58,772 bases of DNA, taken from NCBI GenBank assembly GCA_026393895.1, contig JAPKZG010000073.1, forward strand, positions 1 through 58,772. Reading direction: 5' to 3'. Below are positions 52,430 to 58,772 of the stretch, piece after piece (the stretch's first letter is position 1; each line of letters opens with the position of its first letter). The notes under the pieces were generated by a model. It was not told the DNA's origin. It was given only the letters and a program-made list of their open reading frames with translations, and ran no database searches. Source of the DNA: Candidatus Aminicenantota bacterium (GTDB lineage Bacteria > Acidobacteriota > Aminicenantia > Aminicenantales > UBA4085). Made by a program: the position numbers and the translations under genes.

Positions 52430-52458
52430 TTTATAACATTTTTTCGGCCCGGTGTCTT
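52430..52458 (-). promoter_or_regulatory. Promoter of the polyprenyl-phosphate GT2
   Basis: On the minus strand, AAGACA (52453-52458), a 17-bp spacer and TATAAA (52430-52435), about 28 bp before the ATG. Confidence 0.5.
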
Positions 52459-52478
52459 GAGGCCGTGGTTCGGTGTTC

Positions 52479-53024
52479 TTACGATCCGCTGAACCGCTTC
52501 GCCGTTTTCAACCGAATCTTCGGGAAGATCATCGGCACGTTTCTTCGATAATCGGCAAAGGCCTCGCCGAAATCCTTCAGCAACCGTTTTTCTTCGGTCT
52601 TCTTTAAATAAACGACCCCCAGCCCCAGAAAAACGGCCAAAGCGATCAGGCAGAGAATCGACAACAAAAACAACCCGATCGAAAAATAGACCAGGAAAGC
52701 TCCCCAGACCATCGGGTTTCGGCTCAGACGGTAAGGTCCGCTGACGACCAGGTGTTTTGTCCGCGGGCTGATGGCGATGTTGAATCCGTCCGTAGGACCG
52801 CCCTTGCCGATTTCAAACAAAAAAATGTTTGACCAGACCACGAAAAACAAACCCGGGAGGAAAAAGGGCAGGGAAAGGATCAACCGGACGATCACCCGGG
52901 CCGGAAATTCGAAGGGAATCGTTCGATCCAGCAAGGAGAGTTCGTACAATCCGAAGGGGATGATGATGAGGAAAAGGGATGCACCCACGATATAGCCGAT
53001 GATGTGTCTGATGAAATCCGTCAT
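52479..53024 (-). CDS. ICMT/phospholipid-methyltransferase-like integral membrane protein
   Basis: About five membrane helices, then the SAM-binding VVSGPYRLSRNPMVWG and the C-terminal EEKRLLKDFGEAFADYRRNVPMIFP, the signature of isoprenylcysteine carboxyl methyltransferase-like and PEMT-type proteins. Bacterial members methylate various lipids or small molecules. Length (181) fits. Of the two starts, the ATG at 53024 is preferred over the GTG 6 bp upstream. It is divergent from GT-C-like paralog 2 and could modify a lipid used by the glycosylation genes, which is inference. Confidence 0.82.
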   Translation of the reverse strand: MTDFIRHIIGYIVGASLFLIIIPFGLYELSLLDRTIPFEFPARVIVRLILSLPFFLPGLFFVVWSNIFLFEIGKGGPTDGFNIAISPRTKHLVVSGPYRLSRNPMVWGAFLVYFSIGLFLLSILCLIALAVFLGLGVVYLKKTEEKRLLKDFGEAFADYRRNVPMIFPKIRLKTAKRFSGS

Positions 53025-53152
53025 TTTCACCCCCCGTCCTCAGTGGACGAATCGCGCCCGGTTTTCCTTGTCGGAGGTTGGTCCAAAAATAGGGGAAATA
53101 TCGCGACATGTCAACGTCTTCTCTTATTCCGGCTCCCGGACGATTCTTCGTC

Positions 53153-53181
53153 TTGACACGGCCGGACAAGTCGATTATTAC
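53153..53181 (+). promoter_or_regulatory. Promoter at the start codon of the second GT-C-like gene (leaderless)
   Basis: A perfect TTGACA (53153-53158), a 17-bp spacer and TATTAC (53176-53181), then 7 bases to the ATG at 53189; no Shine-Dalgarno sequence. Confidence 0.75.
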
Positions 53182-53188
53182 TCCCTTC

Positions 53189-55561
53189 ATGATGTCCGGT
53201 TCAACGTCCGCGGTTTCCCGGCTGTTTCTTCTCGCGCCGGCCGCGGGATTGGCCGCGTACGGCTCGGCTTGGCTCCGGGCGACCCACGCGACGATCCTCG
53301 ATCATGGATTCCGCCCGGCCGGAACGTACGCGATTCTTTTTTTGGCCCTCTGGGCGGCGGCGTTTTTCCTCCTGACGCAGGCCGTCAAAGTCTCACGGAA
53401 CACCGCTTCCGAAGCCGGCGCGCGGCTTTGGCCGCTGATTGTTCTTCTCGCCGCCCCCTTCCTGTCCGCCGATTATTTCGACCGGGCCGATCTTCGGAAC
53501 CGCCTCATTCTTCTCGGATTGTTCGTCGCCGCAGCGGTCGTTTATCTGGGAGCGACGCGGGCCGCCCCGCGCCCGGAAACCCGGCGCCGTTGGTCCGCGC
53601 GCCTCACCGACAGGTTTCTCAAGATGCCGGTCAAAAAACGGCTTCTCGTCCTGTTCGTCACCGCTTTTCTCGTCTATAACGCCTGCGCCCTCGTTCTCGT
53701 TTGCCACGGCCTGACGTTTTCGGGCGACGAGCCGAATTATCTTCTGACGACCCACAGTCTCGTCGCCGACGGTGACATCAACCTGGAGAATAATTTCCGA
53801 AACCGGGATTATTTTCATTTTTACGACGAGAAGGAGAACCCGCGCCTGCGGATGAGCCCGTACGCCCGGACCGGGAAAAAAGGCCGCGATTACCTCTACC
53901 CGATCAACCTGCCGGGCATCTCGGCCCTGATGGTCCCCTTTTACGCCGCGAGTCAAGCCGTCCACGGTTTCGCCCGGACCTTCATTCTAAAGGGGAGTCT
54001 GGCGATCTGGGCGGCTTTACTGGGATTGCAGCTCTATCTTCTCGCCCGGAGCCTGTGGCGGCGGGAGGGGTTGGCCCTGGGATTATGGGCGCTTTACGCC
54101 TTTAGCGCGCCCATCCTTTTTTATGCCGTCCATCTGTACCCCGAAATCCCGATCGCCTTCTTTTCGATCACGATCTACCGCCTGGCCCGCTCGGGACGGC
54201 CGTTGTCCCCGCTCCGCCTGGTTTTCATGGGCGCGCTGCTCGGAAGTTTTTTTTGGTTCGGGCTGAAATACAACCTGATCTTCTGGCCGCTGCTGGCCGT
54301 GGCCGTTTTTTATTTATGGCCGGTTGTCCGCCCCCGGAGCAGGATCCTCTGGCTCGTGGTCCCGGCCTTGATCGGGATGGGCCTTTTTTACCTGGCCGTC
54401 TGGAACATGTACGGGACGGTCTCACCCTTCGCCGTCTATGAAGGCGTTCTCGAACCGGGGCAGACCCAAGCGATAACCCAATCGTTTCTCGACCTGCCGT
54501 TTTCGGCCCGGGTCGAGACGTTTCTTGATTATTTCCTCGACCAGCGCGACGGCCTCCTGCCGTACGCGCCGTTTTGGGCGTTCCTCTTCCTCGGCCTGAT
54601 CGAGATGGCCCGGCGGGGCCGGAAAATCCTGACGGACCTTTTCGGCCTGCTTCTCATCGCCGGTCCGTTTATCCTCAATTACGCCTTTTTCACCCACCGA
54701 CAAGGATTCTGTCCGCAGGGCCGGGTCCTTGCGCCGATCTCGTGGATCGGGGCGATTGCTGTCGGCTATTTTTTAGAACGCCGGGGCAACCGCGTATTTA
54801 AATGGATGTTCGGCCTTGGGGTCGCGGCCGCGGCCGCGGTCTCCTTGATTCTCCTCCGCCACCCGAATTTTCTCTACCAGCCGACAACCCATGATTACAC
54901 GACGCGGGCGGGCGACCTGTTCGTCCATCTGGGCAACGTCCGCCTGTTCCTGCCTCCGCTCCTTCCCTCGTTCATCAAAGTCGACAACGCGGGTTACCTG
55001 CCGAATTACGTCTGGGCCGGTCTGGTCATTCTTTTCCTCGGCGCGTATCTGGTGTTCGGGAAGGCCGGGGATAAGCCCTTATCCCGCCGCTTTCACATGG
55101 TCGCGGCCGCGGCCCTTCTCGGCGGCGGCGTATGTCTCGGAGTCCTGTTCCCCCGCGTTCCTCTCTATCCGTCCTGGCCGGTTGAATATTCATCCGGAGG
55201 ATACCTGGGTTTTTACCTGATGCCGATGGGCCGGGGCGTCGTCGCCAAAAAAGAAGGCGAACTGTATCTCCATTTCGAGAAGTCCTACCGGTTCATTTTC
55301 GCCTCACGGGAGAAACTCGGGAAAATCGACCTCGCCTTCGGTTCGAAAAACGGCGAACACGAAATCCGGATGAATTTTTTCGACGCGCCGATGCCCGCCG
55401 TCCGAACGGACCGCGAAATCAAGAAAACGGTGTTCGAACCCAAGGCGCATTACCGCCTCCGGGATCTCTATGTCTACGAGATCGGCTTGTCCCTGAAGAA
55501 GTTCAGCGGAGAGAACCTGCTCGTGGATCCGTATTTTTTCAAAATTTCCCCGGTTCGGTGA
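53189..55561 (+). CDS. Large polytopic membrane protein, GT-C glycosyltransferase-like (paralog 2)
   Basis: A protein of 790 residues, similar along its length to the 49279 gene product. The first-loop motif TFSGDEPNYLLTTHSLVADGDINLENNFRNRDY carries the acidic DE pair expected of GT-C enzymes. Next come HLYPEIPIAF, YFLDQRDGLLPYAPFWAF and a C-terminal beta-rich external domain with VYEIGLSLKK. Both genes have leaderless promoters of the same design. An in-frame ATG at 53108 lies upstream of the promoter and is rejected. Likely function is transfer of a lipid-linked sugar to an external acceptor; substrate unknown. Confidence 0.7.
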   Translation: MMSGSTSAVSRLFLLAPAAGLAAYGSAWLRATHATILDHGFRPAGTYAILFLALWAAAFFLLTQAVKVSRNTASEAGARLWPLIVLLAAPFLSADYFDRADLRNRLILLGLFVAAAVVYLGATRAAPRPETRRRWSARLTDRFLKMPVKKRLLVLFVTAFLVYNACALVLVCHGLTFSGDEPNYLLTTHSLVADGDINLENNFRNRDYFHFYDEKENPRLRMSPYARTGKKGRDYLYPINLPGISALMVPFYAASQAVHGFARTFILKGSLAIWAALLGLQLYLLARSLWRREGLALGLWALYAFSAPILFYAVHLYPEIPIAFFSITIYRLARSGRPLSPLRLVFMGALLGSFFWFGLKYNLIFWPLLAVAVFYLWPVVRPRSRILWLVVPALIGMGLFYLAVWNMYGTVSPFAVYEGVLEPGQTQAITQSFLDLPFSARVETFLDYFLDQRDGLLPYAPFWAFLFLGLIEMARRGRKILTDLFGLLLIAGPFILNYAFFTHRQGFCPQGRVLAPISWIGAIAVGYFLERRGNRVFKWMFGLGVAAAAAVSLILLRHPNFLYQPTTHDYTTRAGDLFVHLGNVRLFLPPLLPSFIKVDNAGYLPNYVWAGLVILFLGAYLVFGKAGDKPLSRRFHMVAAAALLGGGVCLGVLFPRVPLYPSWPVEYSSGGYLGFYLMPMGRGVVAKKEGELYLHFEKSYRFIFASREKLGKIDLAFGSKNGEHEIRMNFFDAPMPAVRTDREIKKTVFEPKAHYRLRDLYVYEIGLSLKKFSGENLLVDPYFFKISPVR

Positions 55562-55598
55562 AAGCGGCGCGGCCCGCAAGACGGGCGGCTTGATAGTT

Positions 55599-56672
55599 TT
55601 ATCGGGGCGAGCGGGGGTAGGCGTCGAGGTCCTGGGAAAGCGGGATCTTTTTTTTCGCCGCCTTGATTTTCGCCCAGGCCAGGGCGCCGATCATGGCCGC
55701 GTTGTCGGTACAGAGCTTGGGCGTCGGGAGGGCGAAGGGAAGGCCGCGCTCGGCCGCTGCTTTCTCGAAAGCGGCCCGGAGACGTTTGTTCCGGGCGACG
55801 CCGCCGCCGAGGACAAGCGATTTCGGGCTGTGGATTTCCGTCGCCCGGATGATATTTCCCAAAAGGGCCCGGACGACGGCCGATTCGAAACTCGCTAAAA
55901 AATCGGGGAGGGAGGCCGAATCCTTGCCGATCCCGTTCTCCCGGACGATCCGGATGGCCGCGGTTTTCAATCCGCTGAAACTGAAATCCAGGCTCCGGTC
56001 GCTCATCCGAGGCAGGCCGAAGGGGAAGCGGCCGGGATCGCCGTTTTCGGCCAGTTTCTGGATGATCGGGCCGCCGGGATATCCCAATTCCAGGAACTTG
56101 GCGATTTTATCCAGGGCTTCGCCGGCCGCGTCGTCCCGGGTCCGGCCGATGACCTGGTACCGGAGCTTTTTTTTCATCAGGAAAAGCGAGGTGTGACCGC
56201 CGGAAACGACCAGGGCCAGGGCGGGGAAGACAAGATCCGGCCGGTCGATGAAGGCGCTTTCGATGTGGGCCTGGACATGGTCGATACCGAGGACGGGCTT
56301 CCGATAATAATAGGCCAGGCCTTTGGCGAAGGAGAGCCCGACCAGAAGCGAGCCGATCAGCCCCGGTCCCTGGGTGACGGCGAAGAAATCCATGGCCGCA
56401 AGTGGAAGGCCGGCCGTCGCCAGACTCTCCCGGACGACCGGCGTGACGGCCTTGAGGTGCTGGCGGGAGGCCAGTTCCGGTACGACCCCGCCGTAAGGGG
56501 CGTGGATTTCGTCCTGGGAGAGGACGATGTTGCTGAGGATCGAAAGGTCGTCGCGGACGACGCGTTGGGATCCTGCGCATTCCCGATAGTCAGTTCCCCG
56601 GTCGTCGCGGACGACGGCCGCCGAGGTCTCGTCACACGAAGATTCGATCGCCAGCAGGTGCCGCGGGTTCAT
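55599..56672 (-). CDS. tsaD: tRNA N6-adenosine threonylcarbamoyltransferase (TsaD), with insertion
   Basis: It transfers threonylcarbamoyl from its adenylate to A37 of ANN-reading tRNAs, working with TsaB and TsaE. Family landmarks are IESSCDETSAAVV, YGGVVPELASRQH, the metal-binding GIDHVQAHIES and LVVSGGHTSLF, and SLVLGGGVARNKRLR. Compared with known TsaD proteins there are 18 extra residues (RGTDYRECAGSQRVVRDD region) directly after SAAVVRDD, bounded by a 17-bp direct repeat; removing them restores exact family length. The insert lies in a loop before the LSNIVLSQ strand and may be tolerated. The start is 33 bp from the mtnA stop. Confidence 0.94.
   Translation of the reverse strand: MNPRHLLAIESSCDETSAAVVRDDRGTDYRECAGSQRVVRDDLSILSNIVLSQDEIHAPYGGVVPELASRQHLKAVTPVVRESLATAGLPLAAMDFFAVTQGPGLIGSLLVGLSFAKGLAYYYRKPVLGIDHVQAHIESAFIDRPDLVFPALALVVSGGHTSLFLMKKKLRYQVIGRTRDDAAGEALDKIAKFLELGYPGGPIIQKLAENGDPGRFPFGLPRMSDRSLDFSFSGLKTAAIRIVRENGIGKDSASLPDFLASFESAVVRALLGNIIRATEIHSPKSLVLGGGVARNKRLRAAFEKAAAERGLPFALPTPKLCTDNAAMIGALAWAKIKAAKKKIPLSQDLDAYPRSPR
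56546..56616 (-). repeat. 54-bp in-frame insertion in tsaD bounded by 17-bp direct repeats
   Basis: Copies of the 17-bp repeat lie at 56546-56562 and 56600-56616, 54 bp apart. They encode the repeated residues VVRDD. The extra unit keeps the tsaD frame open. Confidence 0.88.
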
Positions 56673-56705
56673 GGTCGGGCCGGTTCCCTTATCGGAGATG
56701 ATCGT

Positions 56706-57737
56706 TCATCGATTGCGGAGGGCATCGAGAGTCGACTCGTACGGCGGACGGGCGACGCCTTTTTCGGTAATAATGCCCGCGATGTACCGGGCCGGCGTCA
56801 CGTCAAAGGCCGGGTTGCGGACCTTGGCCGCGGGCGGAACGATCAGCCGCCCGTTGATCTCCCGGACCTCGGCGTCGGGCCGTTCCTCGATCGGAATGAG
56901 ACTCCCGTCGGCGAGTGCAAAATCAAACGTGCTGAGCGGGGCGGCGACGTAAAACGGCAGGCCGTTTTCCTTGCAGAGGACGGCCACGGAATATGTCCCG
57001 ATTTTATTGGCCGTATCGCCGTTCCGGGCGATCCGGTCGGCCCCGACGACGGCCAGCGAAATTTCGCTCCGATGCATGAGCCAGCCGGCCATGTTATCGG
57101 TGATGACCCGGTAAGGAACACCGATCCGTTCCAACTCCCAGGCCGTCAGGCGCGCGCCCTGAAGGAAGGGCCGCGTTTCATCGGCGAAAACGGAGAACGT
57201 GCGCCCGGCCTCCCAGGCCGCCCGGATGACCCCGACGGCCGTGCCGTATCCGGCCGTCGCCAGCCCGCCGGCGTTGCAATGCGTCAGGACGACGTCTCCG
57301 TCTTTGATCAGGGAGGCGCCGTTTTGTCCGATCCGGCGGCAAAGTTCCTCGTCCTCGCGGTCGATTTCGACGGCCTCGGCGACGAGCTTTTTTTGCAGCT
57401 CGGCCAGCGACGATTCGCGTTGGGCCTCGAACACCGCTTTCATCCGCTCCAGCGCCCAAAAAAGATTGCGGGCGGTCGGGCGGGTCCGGTAAATCCGGTT
57501 ATGGACGCGGGCATACGCCGCGGCCCTGTCCTCCCCGGCCTTGACGCCCAGCATCCCGAGGGCGATTCCCATCGCGGCCGCCACCCCGATCGCCGGGGCG
57601 CCGCGGATGACCATCGTCTCGATGGCTTCGGACGCCTGTTCATAGGTCCGGCATTCCACGTACACTTCCTCCAGCGGCAGCTTCCGCTGGTCGATCATGA
57701 CGATTTTATCGCCGGCCCATTCGATCGTCGGACGCAT
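56706..57737 (-). CDS. mtnA: Methylthioribose-1-phosphate isomerase
   Basis: It converts 5-methylthioribose 1-phosphate to methylthioribulose 1-phosphate in methionine salvage. The eIF2B-like fold shows [17 protein letters not shown], the catalytic Cys in [11 protein letters not shown] and the catalytic Asp in [19 protein letters not shown]. Length (343) is standard. GGAGAG lies 8 bp before the ATG. Other mtn genes are not in the window. It is followed closely by tsaD on the same strand. Upstream lies a palindromic repeat region. Confidence 0.95.
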   Translation of the reverse strand: MRPTIEWAGDKIVMIDQRKLPLEEVYVECRTYEQASEAIETMVIRGAPAIGVAAAMGIALGMLGVKAGEDRAAAYARVHNRIYRTRPTARNLFWALERMKAVFEAQRESSLAELQKKLVAEAVEIDREDEELCRRIGQNGASLIKDGDVVLTHCNAGGLATAGYGTAVGVIRAAWEAGRTFSVFADETRPFLQGARLTAWELERIGVPYRVITDNMAGWLMHRSEISLAVVGADRIARNGDTANKIGTYSVAVLCKENGLPFYVAAPLSTFDFALADGSLIPIEERPDAEVREINGRLIVPPAAKVRNPAFDVTPARYIAGIITEKGVARPPYESTLDALRNR

Positions 57738-57803
57738 TGTGACTCTCCAAAATAGACCCCATCAGTATACTAAAAAACGGGCGTAAAAACGGGGAAAGGG
57801 GAA

Positions 57804-57891
57804 AAAAGGGGGACACAATACCAATTACCCAATTATTCGTTTCTACTTGTGTATCTGGGAAATTGGGTAATTGGTATTGTGTCCCCCTTTT
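57804..57891. repeat. Perfect 31-bp inverted repeat, REP/MITE-like
   Basis: The left arm 57804-57834 is the exact reverse complement of the right arm 57861-57891, around a 26-nt loop. Each arm contains the string ACACAATACC and its complement. The right arm ends within the stop codon (57890-57892) of the downstream radical SAM gene, so as RNA it would form a long hairpin directly after that stop. Sequences with GGGACACAATACC cores are, to my memory, found near RAYT transposases; no transposase gene is in the window. Confidence 0.93.
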
Positions 57892-58651
57892 AAAAAATGC
57901 TTTTGACCCAGACACCGCGAGACCTCAGCCCCTTGGCCAGGATCGACCCCTGAGTCCGAAAAAACGAATCCGACAGAAATTCCAGGAGGCCGTGCCGGGC
58001 GTAAATGGTGCGCACGGCGGGAAGGTAGTTCATCCGGTCGATGAAAACATGGTCCACGGCCGGGGCCAGGAGGGCGGCCAATTTTTCCGGGCTCCCCGGA
58101 AGGAGCGGCCCGGCGAAGGCGAATGTCCGGACCCCGGCGGCTTTGAATTCCTTCAGAATCTCGATCCGTTCCCGAATCGGCGCGGCCTGAGGTTCAAACA
58201 ATCGGGCCGAGGCCTCGTCTTCCGTGGCGATGGTGAAACCCACGTCGACGTCGGACAAACGGCGGATGACGTCGAGATCGCGGCGAAGGAGGGCCGACTT
58301 CGACTGGATCACCACCGGGAAGTTTCTTCCGATCAGGGCTTCCACCAAGCGCCGGGTCAACGCGTATTTCTTTTCGAGCGGTTGATAGGGGTCGCAGACC
58401 GAAGCGATCCATATTGTTCCCTTTTTCGCCTTGCCGATTTGCTTGGCCAACAGCTCGGGGGCGTTGATTTTGACGTCGACGAACCCGCCCCACGGCTCGG
58501 AGTGCCCGCTGTACCGCCGCATGAACAGCGCGGCGTAACAGTAAACGCAGGCGACCTGGCACCCGGTGTATGGGTTGATGCAGTAATCGTAGACCTTCGA
58601 GGCGTTGAGAATCGATTTGGCCTCGATCTCGCGAACAACGGGTACCTGCAT
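57890..58651 (-). CDS. Spore photoproduct lyase-like radical SAM protein
   Basis: The cluster motif CQVACVYCYA follows CINPYTG near residue 30, as in the SplB/Rv2578c-like radical SAM family. Other features are KIGKAKKGTIWIASVCDPYQPLEK, VVIQSKSALLRRDLDVIRRL and DVGFTIATEDEASARLFEPQA, typical of the SPL-like COG1533 group. Members of COG1533 have varied or unknown functions; DNA repair is not certain because key SPL residues were not checked. Length is 253. A degenerate copy of the repeat at 57804-57891 lies 19 bp upstream of the start. Confidence 0.88.
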   Translation of the reverse strand: MQVPVVREIEAKSILNASKVYDYCINPYTGCQVACVYCYAALFMRRYSGHSEPWGGFVDVKINAPELLAKQIGKAKKGTIWIASVCDPYQPLEKKYALTRRLVEALIGRNFPVVIQSKSALLRRDLDVIRRLSDVDVGFTIATEDEASARLFEPQAAPIRERIEILKEFKAAGVRTFAFAGPLLPGSPEKLAALLAPAVDHVFIDRMNYLPAVRTIYARHGLLEFLSDSFFRTQGSILAKGLRSRGVWVKSIF

Positions 58652-58669
58652 CTGCCTGTCTTTTAAATT

Positions 58670-58690
58670 GGAGACACAATACTAACCCTG
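58670..58690. repeat. Degenerate half copy of the palindromic repeat
   Basis: GGAGACACAATACTAACCC resembles the left arm at 57808-57830. It lies upstream of the SPL-like gene, which is therefore bracketed by inverted copies. Beyond it to 58772 nothing is recognised. Confidence 0.5.
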
Positions 58691-58772
58691 ATTCCCATGA
58701 TTCGGGAGAAAAAACGAAATCTCCATGACCGGAAATGCCTTCCAGAAGCCGCATAGCGGAGGGGGGCCCCTG

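Overview
This window is a GC-rich bacterial chromosomal segment. The 5' part of a 16S rRNA gene runs off the left edge. The cell looks like a diderm: it encodes a signal-peptide-bearing Omp85-type barrel, a TolC-type efflux protein, a YaiO-type TPR/beta-barrel protein, lipoproteins and type IV pilin-like proteins. Gene style (two-component propeller hybrid kinase, DUF4097, BNR repeats, CHAT, many overlapping genes) and the 16S start suggest an uncultured Acidobacteriota/Aminicenantes-like lineage. That placement is inference; the 16S fragment should be compared with a database.

Layout. 1-845: 16S rRNA on the minus strand, with its leader and a near-consensus promoter. 1163-4311: four overlapping pseudopilin genes. 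4559-9523 (minus): barrel protein, iron-sulfur protein, membrane-anchored CHAT protease and a YgiQ-like radical SAM enzyme. 9543-14162: giant hybrid sensor kinase. 14449-16790 (minus): ECF sigma factor, zinc-finger anti-sigma and DUF4097 protein. 16912-17703: SPOR-NlpC/P60 lipoprotein. 17757-20710: a leucine operon with a leader peptide and attenuator ahead of leuA and a LeuB-like gene that has lost catalytic residues. 20709-21896: a scar region with a kinase fragment, tRNA-Ala(CGC), a small ORF and a racemase fragment. 21909-25473: MFS transporter, purM and a YvcK/CofD-like gene. 25541-29684: GH38 mannosidase and a BNR-repeat protein.

29691-34271 (minus) is a translationally coupled four-gene operon: response regulator, HEAT-repeat membrane protein, processive GT2 and TPR/beta-barrel protein, with 4-bp overlaps at every junction. 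I read it as a synthase-dependent surface-polysaccharide system. 34491-37743: acyl-CoA synthetase, a thioredoxin-like protein with a c-heme motif, and a His-rich metal transporter-like protein. 37800-41630 (minus): overlapping operon GT2, GT4, GNAT and NSAR/OSBS enolase. 41699-47288: GT2, DEAD-box helicase, two envelope proteins and TolC. 47464-55561: radical SAM/SPASM-like protein and two large paralogous GT-C-like membrane proteins around a polyprenyl-phosphate GT2 and an ICMT-like methyltransferase. 55599-58651 (minus): tsaD, mtnA and a spore-photoproduct-lyase-like radical SAM gene flanked by palindromic repeats.

The most interesting signals are these: (1) several genes have a -35/-10 promoter with 17-bp spacing placed so that transcription should begin at the start codon, without a Shine-Dalgarno sequence (leaderless mRNAs); (2) the RR-HEAT-GT2-YaiO operon; (3) the branched-chain amino acid leader peptide/attenuator followed by a LeuB homologue lacking the catalytic Tyr and Lys; (4) an 18-residue in-frame insertion in tsaD bounded by 17-bp direct repeats; (5) a perfect 31-bp inverted repeat at a stop codon near position 57890.
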